DNA from: CAWAMR01 sp963783095
Lineage (GTDB): Bacteria > Planctomycetota > Planctomycetia > Gemmatales > Gemmataceae
DNA length: 64,000 nucleotides
Direction of reading: 5' to 3'
Assembly: GCA_963783095.1 (NCBI GenBank)
Contig: CAWAMR010000008.1
Coordinates: 558,001-622,000, forward strand
Shown here: positions 9,074 to 18,265 of the stretch, piece by piece
Layout: each line of letters begins with the position of its first letter
How positions within the stretch are numbered: position 1 is the first letter of the stretch
The notes under the pieces: generated by a model
Seen by the model: only the letters and a program-made list of their open reading frames with translations
Told to the model about the DNA's origin: nothing
Databases searched by the model: none
Position numbers and translations under genes: made by a program

Positions 9074-10012
9074 TTACTTCTTCATCGGCTCGGATGGCGT
9101 TCCCTGGAAAGGATAGCACTTGTTGCATTCCTTCAGATGTTGCTCGTAGGAGGCAGGGACACGTTCAAATTTCTGCAACCTCCAGAGGGTCATCATCGTC
9201 TTCCCTTCGTTCAAATCGGCTGCCTTCAGCAAGGTCTCCTGAAACTTCTTGACCGTTGCCTCATCCATGTGTCCCTGGCGAACTGCGACGCAGGCCTGAG
9301 GGAACACGGGCGATTCCGAAAGGATTTTGAGGTTCTTGAACTGACCTGGGTTGTTCAATCGAAAATACTCCAACCCTACCGAATCCACGCAGGTGACCGT
9401 TGCCTTTTTCTCGATCACATCGAAGATCGCATCGGTGACGGAACCTGCCTGCAACTCTGCCTTGAATTTGTTCTTATCCAGAAACTTCTTTTTTTGCTCA
9501 TCCAGAAACAGTTTGGTGTGTACTTTCGTTCCAATGGGAAGAGTAAGGATTTCATCTTTGAGATTCCCCAGATTCTTGGCATCGCAATTCCATCGGACCA
9601 GGAGATATACCTGGGTTGGGGGTTGGTTGGGTAGAACCACGACCAGCGGTACCAGATCCTTATGCTTGGCCTTGGCCCAGGCAAATTCGTGCCCCTGGAA
9701 GACAGCCAGGTGCAGCTTGCCGCTTTGCAATTGATCCGCGACGATCATTGCATCGGGCAGGTGTCGAACATCGCCGTTAATACCGGTCTGCTCCTTCATC
9801 AATTGAAGGAACGGTTGCGTAAGCCCATCGCGCAGAAATACCGGCACACCTTGAAACAAGGTTTCCGGCAGGCCGATCTCGACCTTGGCAGGTTTCTTGG
9901 GTTTTGCCGGAATCGGCTCCTCTGCAAAAAGCGGAGATCGAACTCCACACATCAGAGTCAATCCGAAACACAGTACGATCCGAATAGACATTCTCACAAT
10001 CTGCCTCCTCAA
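9074..10012 (-). CDS. PhnD-like periplasmic binding protein (phosphate/phosphonate type)
   Basis: Secreted substrate-binding protein of the PhnD/TauA-like fold. The start at 10012 (or 9991, MSIRIV) gives a signal peptide with hydrophobic core IVLCFGLTLMCG and probable cleavage after LFA. The mature part has VEIGLPETLFQGVPVFLRDG, the domain-hinge stretch LHLAVFQGHEFAWAKAKH, VVVLPNQPPTQVYLLVR, GSVTDAIFDVIEKKATVTCV (binding-site type SVTDA plus an aspartate) and ACVAVRQGHMDEATVKKFQE. 312 residues, intact. No permease or ATPase gene adjoins it; the gene 25 bases upstream on the same strand encodes a TolC-like protein, so this is not a standard uptake operon. The ligand cannot be read from sequence. 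Confidence 0.75.
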   Translation of the reverse strand: MRRQIVRMSIRIVLCFGLTLMCGVRSPLFAEEPIPAKPKKPAKVEIGLPETLFQGVPVFLRDGLTQPFLQLMKEQTGINGDVRHLPDAMIVADQLQSGKLHLAVFQGHEFAWAKAKHKDLVPLVVVLPNQPPTQVYLLVRWNCDAKNLGNLKDEILTLPIGTKVHTKLFLDEQKKKFLDKNKFKAELQAGSVTDAIFDVIEKKATVTCVDSVGLEYFRLNNPGQFKNLKILSESPVFPQACVAVRQGHMDEATVKKFQETLLKAADLNEGKTMMTLWRLQKFERVPASYEQHLKECNKCYPFQGTPSEPMKK

Positions 10013-10037
10013 AAAGCGACCAAAACCCGGTCGCGTC

Positions 10038-11363
10038 CTATCGACCGGGATAATTCACTATGATGCCGCCGCCGGTGATCCGTTCCAAAGACGCAAGGCT
10101 CACAATTTGCTGAAAGCGAGCCTCATTGAAAGCCGCCAGTGCTTCGGTATACGCTGCCTGCGCCTTGATTACATTTTCGACGGTAACTCCCTTGAATCCT
10201 TCTACATCGGCAACCTTGCGCAGCCGAGTGAGAAGATTCTTCGATGCCTTCACCTGTTCGTTTTGGGCGAGAGCAGCCTTCTTGGTCCACTCGTCCCACA
10301 CGGTGAAAGCATTTTTGGTTTCCAGAACTACGAGGTTCCGGGTTTTTTCCAGAACCGCATCGGCTCGAATGCTCAAATCCTGAATTTTGGCGGTTCGATT
10401 CTCGCGGTTGCCCACCAGATGCGGAGGCATCTCCGGCGCGATGGCATCCGGACGATATTCACCATCCTTGCTGCCGCCGGGGATCAGCGTGTGATGAATA
10501 TCCGCCGTCAACGTGTAAGTGTTGGTTCGAAGACGTAACCGGATCGACCATTGGGCGAAAACCTCCAGCCTCGTCACCTCCGAAGCGATCGAGGCCAACA
10601 TGACCTCTCCGCGCCGGGCTAAAGCGAGGTCGATCAGTTGTTTGCGATCCAATTTCGCATCGATCTCAGGCAAAGAGTCGTTCGGAATGTTGAAGTCGTC
10701 GTTCTCGGATAAGCCCATAGCCTCAAGAAGAGCAGCCTTGCCCCGTTCGACGCCCGATTCTGCGGTAATGGCCTTGCTCTTCGCTGTCGCCAATGCAATG
10801 TTCAAGCTGTCCAGGGTACTTTGATTGATGTCGCGACCGGGACCTTCTTTGCTGTTGACGATCTTGTCGGCTTGATCGCGGTATATTTGAATGAGATCGA
10901 TCAGCTCTTTGAGGGCTTTTTGTTGCTCCTTCGCATAAACAATGGTGTAATAGGTCCATACGACGGCTTGAGTGACTTCCTGCTCCGCTTGAAGCAACTC
11001 GGCCTGACCGGCCTCGATGCCTTTAACCGCCTGTTGCCTGCGATATTTGAGGTCTGGGATTATCACATGGCCGAGGAAGCGAGTATCCTCAATTCCCAGC
11101 TGCGCTTTTTCGGCGGAAGCCAGCGAGGCGCGGACGGCAATGAGTTTGGGCTGTTTCTCCTTGGCGATCTTCAGGCAATCGCGGAGCGTATAAACCGGTA
11201 TCGCGGCCGGCGATTTGGGAGTTCCAGTTTCGATGCCTTTTGCAGGAATTCCGTTGCCAAGACTGGGCTGCGCGGTGGCTGGAACCACTAATAGAATTAA
11301 CCAGATAACGAGGGTGCAATAAATCGAGCGCAACCACGAAGCGTTCGGCAGTGAAGATTGCAT
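10038..11363 (-). CDS. TolC-family outer membrane efflux-like protein
   Basis: The start MQSSLPNASWLRSIYCTLVI at 11363 (an alternative Met lies six codons upstream) gives a signal peptide with core LVIWLILLVVPATA. The mature protein begins with the TolC-like YTLRDCLKIAKEKQPKLIAV, and then long amphipathic helices (RASLASAEKAQLGIED, GIEAGQAELLQAEQEVTQAV, KALKELIDLIQIYRDQADKI). The second half repeats the pattern (AQNEQVKASKNLLTRLRKVA, ENVIKAQAAYTEALAAFNEA), as in OEP/TolC proteins. It ends IIVNYPGR. About 441 residues, intact. Membership in the TolC superfamily comes from helix pattern and length. It is the first gene of a two-gene unit with the PhnD-like protein. The 240 bases upstream are shared with the divergent thiamine gene and probably hold both promoters; no clear boxes are seen. 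Confidence 0.7.
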   Translation of the reverse strand: MQSSLPNASWLRSIYCTLVIWLILLVVPATAQPSLGNGIPAKGIETGTPKSPAAIPVYTLRDCLKIAKEKQPKLIAVRASLASAEKAQLGIEDTRFLGHVIIPDLKYRRQQAVKGIEAGQAELLQAEQEVTQAVVWTYYTIVYAKEQQKALKELIDLIQIYRDQADKIVNSKEGPGRDINQSTLDSLNIALATAKSKAITAESGVERGKAALLEAMGLSENDDFNIPNDSLPEIDAKLDRKQLIDLALARRGEVMLASIASEVTRLEVFAQWSIRLRLRTNTYTLTADIHHTLIPGGSKDGEYRPDAIAPEMPPHLVGNRENRTAKIQDLSIRADAVLEKTRNLVVLETKNAFTVWDEWTKKAALAQNEQVKASKNLLTRLRKVADVEGFKGVTVENVIKAQAAYTEALAAFNEARFQQIVSLASLERITGGGIIVNYPGR

Positions 11364-11605
11364 GTGCCTTTCCTTGCCCAACTGGGATAAAACACGATGG
11401 CGTCAAACAAGTCGAATCGGCAAAAGAACGAGGACTATGAATTGAATCGGTTTCAGAGCTTCACAGGCTGCACCTTGCACGGAGGTAACTTTAGCTTTTT
11501 AATTGGGAAAATACCCAAAACGCCGAGCGGGACGATTATGATGGATTGGTCAAAAACGAGTAGAATATCCGAACAGATTTGTTGAAGTGCGGAGGAACTT
11601 CCGTG

Positions 11606-13071
11606 ATGCAAGAACCCAGCCCCGCTGTTCAACGCGCCATCGAAACTGCCGCCACCCTCGCGCGAAGCGGGTCACGATGAGGTCGGCTCCGTTCATCTGC
11701 TGCGCAGCCTGCTCTCCGAAGACGAAGGACGAGCAGCGACACTCATCAACGGCCATGGCGGCGATGTCGAGAATATCCGCAAACGACTAACGTGCGTACG
11801 AGTGACGATCGGTTGTCCGGTCTCAGAAATACTTCAAAACGCCCAATCCCTCTCCCGGCAATCGGGTGATGGAACCATCACCAGCGAATACTTCTTTCTC
11901 GCTCTTCTTCGCGATGACGACCTGAGAAGCACGATGCTCCAGGAAGGTCTGAATGTGACCGCACTTGAGGCAACCATCATTGGTCCGGAAACGCCGGCCA
12001 TTGAAATGTCCGAGACCATTTATCTGATGGAACCGCCGGAACAGATCGCCACGGCCCGCATTCTGGACGCCAATGCCAACCGTGCCCGCGAAAGTCTGCG
12101 CATCCTCGAGGACTACAGCCGATTCGTCTTGAACGATGCCTACCTGATGCGCGAATTGAAATCGCTACGCCATGAGCTGGCCAAAGTCCTCGACCGATTC
12201 CCGGAATCTCTGTTTCACGCAGGGCGCGAAACGCTGACGGATGTTGGCACCAGTATCAGTACGGCGATGGAGATGCACCGCGATTCCTCCCACCACGTTG
12301 CCCTCGCCAATGCCAAAAGGCTCCAGGAAGCGCTGCGAACTCTGGAGGAGTTCGGCAAGATTCTCGACCCTGCGGTGGCTCAAGAACTGGAGCAGCTGAG
12401 ATATCGAAGCTATACACTGGAACGATCGCTCTGGCTCGGTTCCGATGCTCGGGCGACTCGCAGATGCTCGTCTGTATGTTTTGCTCACCGGTTCCCAGTG
12501 CCAGGCCGCTATGGACTGGACCATCCAGGAAGCTGCTGCGGGCGGCGCTGATGTTTTTCAACTCCGCGAAAATGATTTAGACGATCGGGAATTGCTCCAG
12601 CGCGCTCGCGACGTTCGGCGCTGGACGAGGCAGACCGGAACTCTTTTCATTCTCAACGATCGCCCCGATATCGCCAGACTGTCGGAGGCAGATGGAGTAC
12701 ATCTGGGGCAAAATGATATGTCGGTCAAGGATGCCCGAATCATCCTGGGTCCGGACGCCATTATTGGCGTCAGCACGCACGACATCGGACAAGTTCGGCA
12801 AGCGATTCTGGATGGCGCAACCTACCTTGGGGTGGGTCCGACGTTTCCTTCGTTGACCAAGCAATTTGAGCAAATATCGGGTTTGGAGTTTGTCAGAGCT
12901 GCACTGGCGGAAACATCTCTCCCTGCGTTCGTGATCGGCGGGATCAATCCGACCACGATCAAGCTGGCGGTGCAGGCCGGGGCTGAGCGCATCGCGGTTA
13001 GTTCGGCGATTGCAGCCGCCCAGAATCCTCGTTCGGTTGCCGTTGCCTTACGGGAAGCACTCACCGGATGA
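11606..13071 (+). CDS. thiE: Clp_N - ThiD2 - ThiE fusion: thiamine-phosphate synthase (two frame changes)
   Basis: ATG 11606 follows GGAGGAACTTCC, a strong ribosome-binding site. The first ~130 residues form two Clp N-terminal repeats: PSPAVQRAIETAATLAREAG, GHDEVGSVHLLRSLLSEDEG, then VSEILQNAQSLSRQSGDGTI and SEYFFLALLRDDDLRSTMLQ. Residues ~150-275 match the ThiD2 domain (ARILDANANRARESLRILED, SRFVLNDAYLMRELKSLRHE, NAKRLQEALRTLEEFGKIL). The last ~205 residues are ThiE: VFQLRENDLDDRELLQRARD, LFILNDRPDIARL, GVHLGQNDM, GVSTHD, YLGVGPTFPSLTKQ and PAFVIGGINPTTI. ThiE joins HMP-pyrophosphate and thiazole phosphate to thiamine phosphate. Frame changes near 11660 and 12440. ThiD2-ThiE fusions are known; the Clp_N part in front is unusual. 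Alternatively the 12440 break is real and ThiE starts separately. Confidence 0.85.
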
Positions 13072-13092
13072 GCGGCAAACGATTCGAAGGTT

Positions 13093-13265
13093 CCCAGGGT
13101 GCGCCGAGTACGGCGACCCTGGGCTTTGTTGGCGCACTCCTTCAGAGTGCCCAGACCGAAGACGCTGCGCGTCATCCGTCTTTGAATCGCGAGGCGTTCC
13201 GGTCTGGGCGTCCTGAAGGGACGCGCCAACAAAGCCCAGGGTCGCGGTACTCCGCGCACCCTGGG
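13093..13265. repeat. CCCAGGGT palindromic element, copy B
   Basis: About 173 bases. The outer arms (CCCAGGGTGCGCCGAGTACG and its complement with small changes) enclose GGCTTTGTTGGCGC and its complement, then smaller inner hairpins (CACTCCTTCAGAGTGC). It starts 21 bases after the thiE stop and ends 6 bases before the stop of the convergent minus-strand gene. Confidence 0.87.
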
Positions 13266-13271
13266 TGTTAA

Positions 13272-14019
13272 TTACGGCTTCGCAAACAACTCTTTCGGAA
13301 ATGTATCCGCGAAATCGTAGCTCGATTCCTTCCATTCAACGGCCTTGCGTCCATCGGCAGTTAGCATTTGCTTGCTGGGAAGCTTCAAGCTTCCGAACTC
13401 CTTGTAGTCGCTATAGGTGCATTCTTTCACCACGAAGGCCCCCGCTTCCTTGCCCTTGAATGTGGTTCGCACGAGCAGTCCTGTCGTCTTGTCGAAATAC
13501 AGCGAGACATCCGGCCGATTTCGATAGGACGCTTTGAATCCAACCGCTGGGTTCGAGTTGATATTGGTTTCCGGCAGGACCGTGAGCGTAAAGACCTTCT
13601 CTTTGAGCGGGAGCAGGGACGCAACCCAAAGAGCATGTGTGTCCCCCGTATAGACTTCCAGTTCCTCGGACGACGCCACGGTCGCAGCCATTCCGCCAAT
13701 CTTCGACCAGCCATTGTTGCCGTCCACGACAAAAGTGAGCCGCAAGTCTCCATCACCTCGCGACACGACCCAATCGAATGCGCGTTTTTCTCGGCGCATC
13801 GGTCATGATTTTCCGGGTCGTTGCCATTTCGCCCGCCGGGGTAAATATGACACCTTTCTGACTGATGATTGCCATGCGCAGCTTCTCGAGTTTTCCTCCT
13901 TTTCCTGTGTGCGCTGCGATCGCTTTTTCCAGGATCTCAAGAGCTTTGTCGTCGGCATGAAGTGGGTTTGGGATCAGAGTTACGAGCAAGATCAGAACGA
14001 CAACCCGAAACATGGCCAT
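13272..14019 (-). CDS. Secreted protein of unknown function (one frame change)
   Basis: The start at 14019 gives MAMFRVVVLILLVTLIPNPL with cleavage near HADDK, so export is likely. The mature part begins ALEILEKAIAAHTGKGGKLE and EKLRMAIISQKGVIFTPAGE. After a frame change near 13795 it continues RAFDWVVSRGDGDLRLTFVV, DGNNGWSKIGGMAATVASSE, LWVASLLPLKEKVFTLTVLP, VSLYFDKTTGLLVRTTFKGK and ESSYDFADTFPKELF. The order of an N-terminal helix, a long beta-rich middle and a DKTTGLLVR-type strand resembles outer-membrane lipoprotein-sorting (LolA-like) or DUF-type planctomycete proteins, but I cannot name a family. About 249 residues. It lies downstream of the ECF sigma factor gene on the same strand, 128 bases apart. 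Confidence 0.65.
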
Positions 14020-14147
14020 TCCTCAAATGGGTTGAAAAAGAGAGACTTGCTGTCTGTTGTATCAGTCCTGAACAGATCGCGTAAAGAACGATCGAGGCGG
14101 AGTCGGCACGCAGCGCTGCGAAGCACCCCGCGCAATCGGATCATCCG

Positions 14148-14774
14148 TCAATTTGAGGAATCGACGAAAACTTGAAGGGACTCGCGCAACTCGTTGCGAG
14201 CGCGATAGAGAAGGCTCTTGGCTGCCTTGGGCGTCATCTGAAGTGCATCGGCGATCTCGGCGTAGCTGTGATCCTGACATTGCAATTCCACTGCCCGCCG
14301 TTGCCGGCCCTTAAGTTCGGAAACCGCTCGCCGGACAACCGAGGCAAGTTCCGCTTCTTCCAGGAAACTCGAAGGCACAGCTTCCACATCACAAACCTGA
14401 TCGAAAGAGATGAGTTCTTCCTGCCCCGAGAACCAGGCCAGGGGCGTTACATGTCGTCGCCGGCGTGTGCGCATGGCATTTCTCGCCACATTTCTGGCAA
14501 TGTGATAGAACCACGTCGTGAATTTCGCCTGGGGCCGATAGCGCTTGCGATTGCGGTATACCCGCAAGAAGACGTCCTGAGCGAGATCCTCGGCCTCCTG
14601 TCGATCCCCAAATTGTTTGAAAAACCTTCCGAAAAGTCTGCCCCAATACAAATCGATCAATTCGGAAAATGCGCCGGGCTCATCACCCTGGACGCGCAAC
14701 ATCAACTCAACATCCGGATCGGATGTCCTGGTTTTGGAAAACGAATAGCGCGCAGCGACCAATGCCATAATCAA
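14148..14774 (-). CDS. ECF-type RNA polymerase sigma factor
   Basis: Sigma-70 family factor with only regions 2 and 4. Region 2 covers about residues 24-95: EPGAFSELIDLYWGRLFGRF, QEAEDLAQDVFLRVYRNRKR and FTTWFYHIARNVARNAMRTR. Region 4 covers about residues 140-200: VVRRAVSELKGRQRRAVELQ, SYAEIADALQMTPKAAKSLL (the helix-turn-helix) and YRARNELRESL. 208 residues, normal size. Start at 14774 or the next Met two codons in. No anti-sigma gene adjoins it; the two-component system just upstream on the same strand ends 22 bases before it, so the three may be co-transcribed. Targets are not readable here. Confidence 0.9.
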   Translation of the reverse strand: MIMALVAARYSFSKTRTSDPDVELMLRVQGDEPGAFSELIDLYWGRLFGRFFKQFGDRQEAEDLAQDVFLRVYRNRKRYRPQAKFTTWFYHIARNVARNAMRTRRRRHVTPLAWFSGQEELISFDQVCDVEAVPSSFLEEAELASVVRRAVSELKGRQRRAVELQCQDHSYAEIADALQMTPKAAKSLLYRARNELRESLQVFVDSSN

Positions 14775-14795
14775 TTCGGCTTTCTATGAACGAGT

Positions 14796-16601
14796 CTAGC
14801 AAACGCCCGGTAATTCCACGCGGAATCGGCTTCCCTGCCCTACCGTGCTCTGCAAATCCAAGGTTCCCCCCAGACGATCGACATACTCCTTGACGATCGC
14901 CAAACCCAATCCGGCGTGAACCCCGACCGCATTCCGCGAGGGGTCGCCCCGATAAAACCTCTCAAATATCTTGGTTCGCAGTTCCGAAGGAATCCCGATG
15001 CCAGTGTCGCGTACCTCGAGCACAAATCTCCCGGACACGTCGACTTGGGCCCAGAGTTCCACGCTCCCGCCCGGCTGATTGTACTCGATCGCGTTGTGCA
15101 TCAGATTCATGACGACCTCGCGCAGCTTGTCGGGATCCGTCTGAATGGTCACGGGCACATCCACTGCGACATTGAACTGCAAACCTTGTGCCTCCGCCAG
15201 CGGCTTGCCGATCGCCGCGCAGCCTCGCATCAGTTGACTGATCTGAACATCTTGAGAACGAACGACATCCGCGCCGGCATCCAGCCAGGCCAGCATCAAT
15301 ATCCTTTCGACCAGGACACTCATTTGTCGAGCGATCTCCCGAGCATCCTGGATGGTAAGCCGATAGTCTTCCGGCGATCGCGGTTTGCGCAAGGCAACTT
15401 CAAGCGTCGTGGTCAGTGCCGCCAATGGAGTGCGCAACTCATGGGAAATATCCGCGGTTGCCCGTTTTTCTCGCGCAAATGCATCCTGCAAGGCCGCCAA
15501 GGTAATTCGCAATCGATCGACAACTGGAACGACCTCCTGGGGAAGAACATTGGAATCGATCGGCAGGCGAAAATCCTTTGCAGATACCCTGCTCACGGCC
15601 TCCGAAAGTCGATGCAACGGCTTCAAACCGATGCCAACCACCAACCAACTGGCCAAAATCACGACCACCAGGGACACAGCCCCAATCAGGAATAAATTGT
15701 TGCGCATACTCTGTAGGTTTCGCTGGGTTTCGGCCTCGATTTCTTGGAGTTGTTGCATGTGCCGATCCCTTAATTTGTTCAATTGGGGCTGGTCGGAGGT
15801 TGAATCCCAGGCGCATTGAATATAGATGGAGGGACGCTGCGGAGGCCCAAGAGCCGGCCCGCGACCTGGAATGCGAAAGTTTAGCCCACGGCCCAGACTG
15901 GTAAGCGGATCGGGAGCGAGAGACTCTCGGACCGCATGTGCCGTGATCCCCACAGCTGCCCGGTTGATCTGAGGAAACTCGGGCACAGGATCAAACCGAA
16001 ATCGAATCAAAGGAGCTTTGAGCCGAACTCGTCTGGCCATGATGCCGGGCTTGATCTCGACGTCATCCAGCGTGCCGTAATCCACCCTTTGGCGTTGATT
16101 GGAGCCAAATTGGCTCGGATCGAAACCTAATGAGAATCCTTCCAGTTCCGCAGAACGCCAGGTACTTCCCCAATCGCTGTTGATCTGGATGTATCCATGA
16201 CTTGTCGAATCCAAATCGGTGACCATCTCCGTCGCAAGCGCCATGTGCAGCCGATTCGCCAGAGGGCTTGCGACCCGTTGCATCAGCCAGATCGGTATCT
16301 GCACATGACCGTAGGGTCCGGTCGGCGGGGTCAGCAGCGTCAGCGGAGCAAGCACTGCCTGTTGGCGGAGTTTGATCGGATCGAGGAGAAACTGGGCTTC
16401 ACTGGACAGCAGCCTGGCTTGAGTCAACAGTGCCTCGTCGCGCTGATCCGCGAATTGCATTTCCAGTTTTTCGCGGGTGGTGGAATGCTTCTCGTATATG
16501 GCTCGGAACGTCGTTTGGTAGACGAAGATCCCGATCGCCGCGAGTGTCAGCAGCAGAAGCAGAGTCAGGTTGAGAGTGAGCGTCCGGCGAATCGAAGTCA
16601 C
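14796..16601 (-). CDS. Membrane sensor histidine kinase
   Basis: Two-component kinase of 601 residues, intact. TM1 is about residues 9-29 (LTLLLLLTLAAIGIFVY); an extracytoplasmic sensor region of about 270 residues follows, then TM2 (LFLIGAVSLVVVILASWLVV), a HAMP linker (GLKPLHRLSEAVSRVSAKDF), the phosphoacceptor TADISHELRTPLAALTTTLE (His near residue 386), the N-box NLMHNAIEYNQPGG, VRDTGIGIPSELRTKIFERF and HAGLGLAIVKEYVDRLGG. All catalytic boxes look complete. The 3' end of the response regulator gene overlaps its start by 4 bases, so they are translationally coupled. The sensor domain resembles no family I know; the stimulus is unknown. Confidence 0.93.
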   Translation of the reverse strand: MTSIRRTLTLNLTLLLLLTLAAIGIFVYQTTFRAIYEKHSTTREKLEMQFADQRDEALLTQARLLSSEAQFLLDPIKLRQQAVLAPLTLLTPPTGPYGHVQIPIWLMQRVASPLANRLHMALATEMVTDLDSTSHGYIQINSDWGSTWRSAELEGFSLGFDPSQFGSNQRQRVDYGTLDDVEIKPGIMARRVRLKAPLIRFRFDPVPEFPQINRAAVGITAHAVRESLAPDPLTSLGRGLNFRIPGRGPALGPPQRPSIYIQCAWDSTSDQPQLNKLRDRHMQQLQEIEAETQRNLQSMRNNLFLIGAVSLVVVILASWLVVGIGLKPLHRLSEAVSRVSAKDFRLPIDSNVLPQEVVPVVDRLRITLAALQDAFAREKRATADISHELRTPLAALTTTLEVALRKPRSPEDYRLTIQDAREIARQMSVLVERILMLAWLDAGADVVRSQDVQISQLMRGCAAIGKPLAEAQGLQFNVAVDVPVTIQTDPDKLREVVMNLMHNAIEYNQPGGSVELWAQVDVSGRFVLEVRDTGIGIPSELRTKIFERFYRGDPSRNAVGVHAGLGLAIVKEYVDRLGGTLDLQSTVGQGSRFRVELPGVC

Positions 16602-17350
16602 GATGGCAACTCCTCGCCGCCGGCCGGCTGCTCCGTGGATGCGACGGGTTCCTCACCTCGAAGCATATAGCCCTCACCCCACCGGGTGATAATCAAGGGA
16701 GGATCAAAACCCTTATCGATTTTGTTGCGCAAGTAACGAATATAAACATCGACCACATTGGAGGTGCTTTCATCGTGCTCGTCGTAGAGATGCTCCCAGA
16801 TCATTGTCCGGGAAACAACTTTGCCCCGATGATAGGCCAAAAACTCCAAGAGACCGTATTCTCGCGGCGTGAGTTGAATGTTCTTGTTGGCCCTCTTGAC
16901 GGTTTTGGCGGCCGTGTTGATCGACAGATCCTGGATATGCAGGATGGGATCTTTGACCTGATGACCGCGCCGGATCAGGGCACGAATTCGTGCGAGAAGT
17001 TCATCCAATTCAAAAGGTTTTGTCAGGTAATCATCCGCGCCGAAGTCAAGCCCATGAATCTTGTCGTCCAGAGCGCCGCGAGCACTGAGGATAATAACGT
17101 GTGCTTGAATCCCCGCCGTGCGCCAGCCTTTCAAGACAGTCAGCCCATCCTTTTTGGGGAGCATCACATCGAGGATGATGACGTCGTAGCTGGTGGAGAT
17201 TGCTTTATGGTCGGCTTCCTCGCCGTCGGCGGCCAGATCAACGGCAAACCCTTCCTCCTCCAGCCCTTGGCGAAGAGCACGCGCCAGCGGTTTGTGGTCT
17301 TCGACCAGAAGGAGTCGCACGGAAACACCCGGAGAGTGAAGGGAATTCAC
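16598..17350 (-). CDS. OmpR-family response regulator
   Basis: Partner of the kinase encoded immediately downstream. The receiver domain (residues ~10-125) has VRLLLVEDHKPLARALRQGL, the phosphoacceptor Asp61 in YDVIILDVMLPKKDG, VIILSARGALDDKIHGLDFG and the conserved Lys of ADDYLTKPFELDELLARI. The winged-helix DNA-binding domain (residues ~150-240) has LTPREYGLLEFLAYHRGKVV, STSNVVDVYIRYLRNKIDKG and IITRWGEGYML. 250 residues, intact; a start at MNSLHSPGVS is assumed, and the domain itself begins nine residues later. The 200 bases upstream (17351-17554) show no gene and should contain the promoter of the pair. Confidence 0.93.
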   Translation of the reverse strand: MNSLHSPGVSVRLLLVEDHKPLARALRQGLEEEGFAVDLAADGEEADHKAISTSYDVIILDVMLPKKDGLTVLKGWRTAGIQAHVIILSARGALDDKIHGLDFGADDYLTKPFELDELLARIRALIRRGHQVKDPILHIQDLSINTAAKTVKRANKNIQLTPREYGLLEFLAYHRGKVVSRTMIWEHLYDEHDESTSNVVDVYIRYLRNKIDKGFDPPLIITRWGEGYMLRGEEPVASTEQPAGGEELPS

Positions 17351-17554
17351 AACTTGCGCAGATTAACCTTTCTCATTTTTAACATCTATGGGATGAAAAG
17401 TTAATGAGAACGAGGAATCGGCTCAAAACCGCTACCCATCACCCAGCGGTCTGATGGTGCAGGATAGCGGCATTAGCGCCACGGGAGATGGACTCCGCGA
17501 AACCGCTGTGCCCGAAGCAAGGAGGCGTATTGGGATCAAACCGCATGAATGAAA

Positions 17555-18232
17555 TCAAGCATCCAGTAGGGCCAGAAACTCAGCCAAAGTTTTGATGGAC
17601 CGAATCATAACAATGAGGTTTTCGAGTTGCTTGAGATCGGTTATTTTGCGTACTCGCGGCATTTGGGCGACTCCTTTTGCGCCAAATTTCACATCGAGAC
17701 AACTTTCAAGGCCCTCCAACAGACCTTTACGCTTCCCTTCCCGTTTTCCCTCGCGTCTTCCTTTGCGTTCCCCTTCCGCGTGGGCTAAGCGTTCATAACT
17801 TGGTATGAATGGCATATGTTGTTCCTTTGTCCATGCAAGTAATTCGTGGCGAAATTGATGCTCGTGTTCCGCCGGCAATTCCAAAAACCAGTCAACGATC
17901 CGCAACAGTTCCCGAACTTCTTTGGCTGTCAGGTTTCTTTGCAGCAGTGCTCGAAACAGCCGGGTTTTCCAGACCCTGCGCTGAGTCGGGTCGTGTGCCG
18001 TGGCCTGACTTTGAAGGTGGGCAACCACCAAAGGTGCAAATGGGTTTTCATCCGATTCTAGCAAATCCAGGCTGTTTTGAAAATCGAGTAATTTGACGAT
18101 GGGATAATCGAGTTGTACCCGGCAGCCCCATTGATCGTGTTCGTAGTGATCGGGTCGCCAGGTTGCCTGTTCGTCCGCCAGAACCGCGAGACTCACTACG
18201 GGTCGATGGTAGCTAGCCTCGCCAGGCTGCAT
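17555..18232 (-). CDS. Rpn-like PD-(D/E)XK family protein, N-terminally truncated
   Basis: The protein matches the middle and C-terminal parts of a planctomycete family related to Rpn recombination-promoting nucleases: RPVVSLAVLADEQATWRPDH, WGCRVQLDYPIVKLLDF, VVAHLQSQATAHDPTQRRVW, LLRIVDWFLELPAEHEHQFR, MPFIPSYERLAHAEGERKGR. These are followed by a Lys/Arg/Glu/Gly tail that appears in frame as GKREGKRKGLLEGLESCLDV. Full-length members begin with about 90 more residues (a WKEALERFF-type start and the nuclease core), which are missing here. The remnant at 28171 retains exactly that beginning but lacks the middle. Reads as 225 residues; probably a decaying copy. Confidence 0.65.
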   Translation of the reverse strand: MQPGEASYHRPVVSLAVLADEQATWRPDHYEHDQWGCRVQLDYPIVKLLDFQNSLDLLESDENPFAPLVVAHLQSQATAHDPTQRRVWKTRLFRALLQRNLTAKEVRELLRIVDWFLELPAEHEHQFRHELLAWTKEQHMPFIPSYERLAHAEGERKGRREGKREGKRKGLLEGLESCLDVKFGAKGVAQMPRVRKITDLKQLENLIVMIRSIKTLAEFLALLDA

Positions 18233-18265
18233 TTACGCCGAATGGATAAAATTGTCTTGTAAGAT

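Noticed and set aside
11397..11585. Small gene in the divergent thiE/TolC gap
   Set aside because: 62 codons without ribosome-binding site or recognisable composition; the region is more likely promoter DNA.
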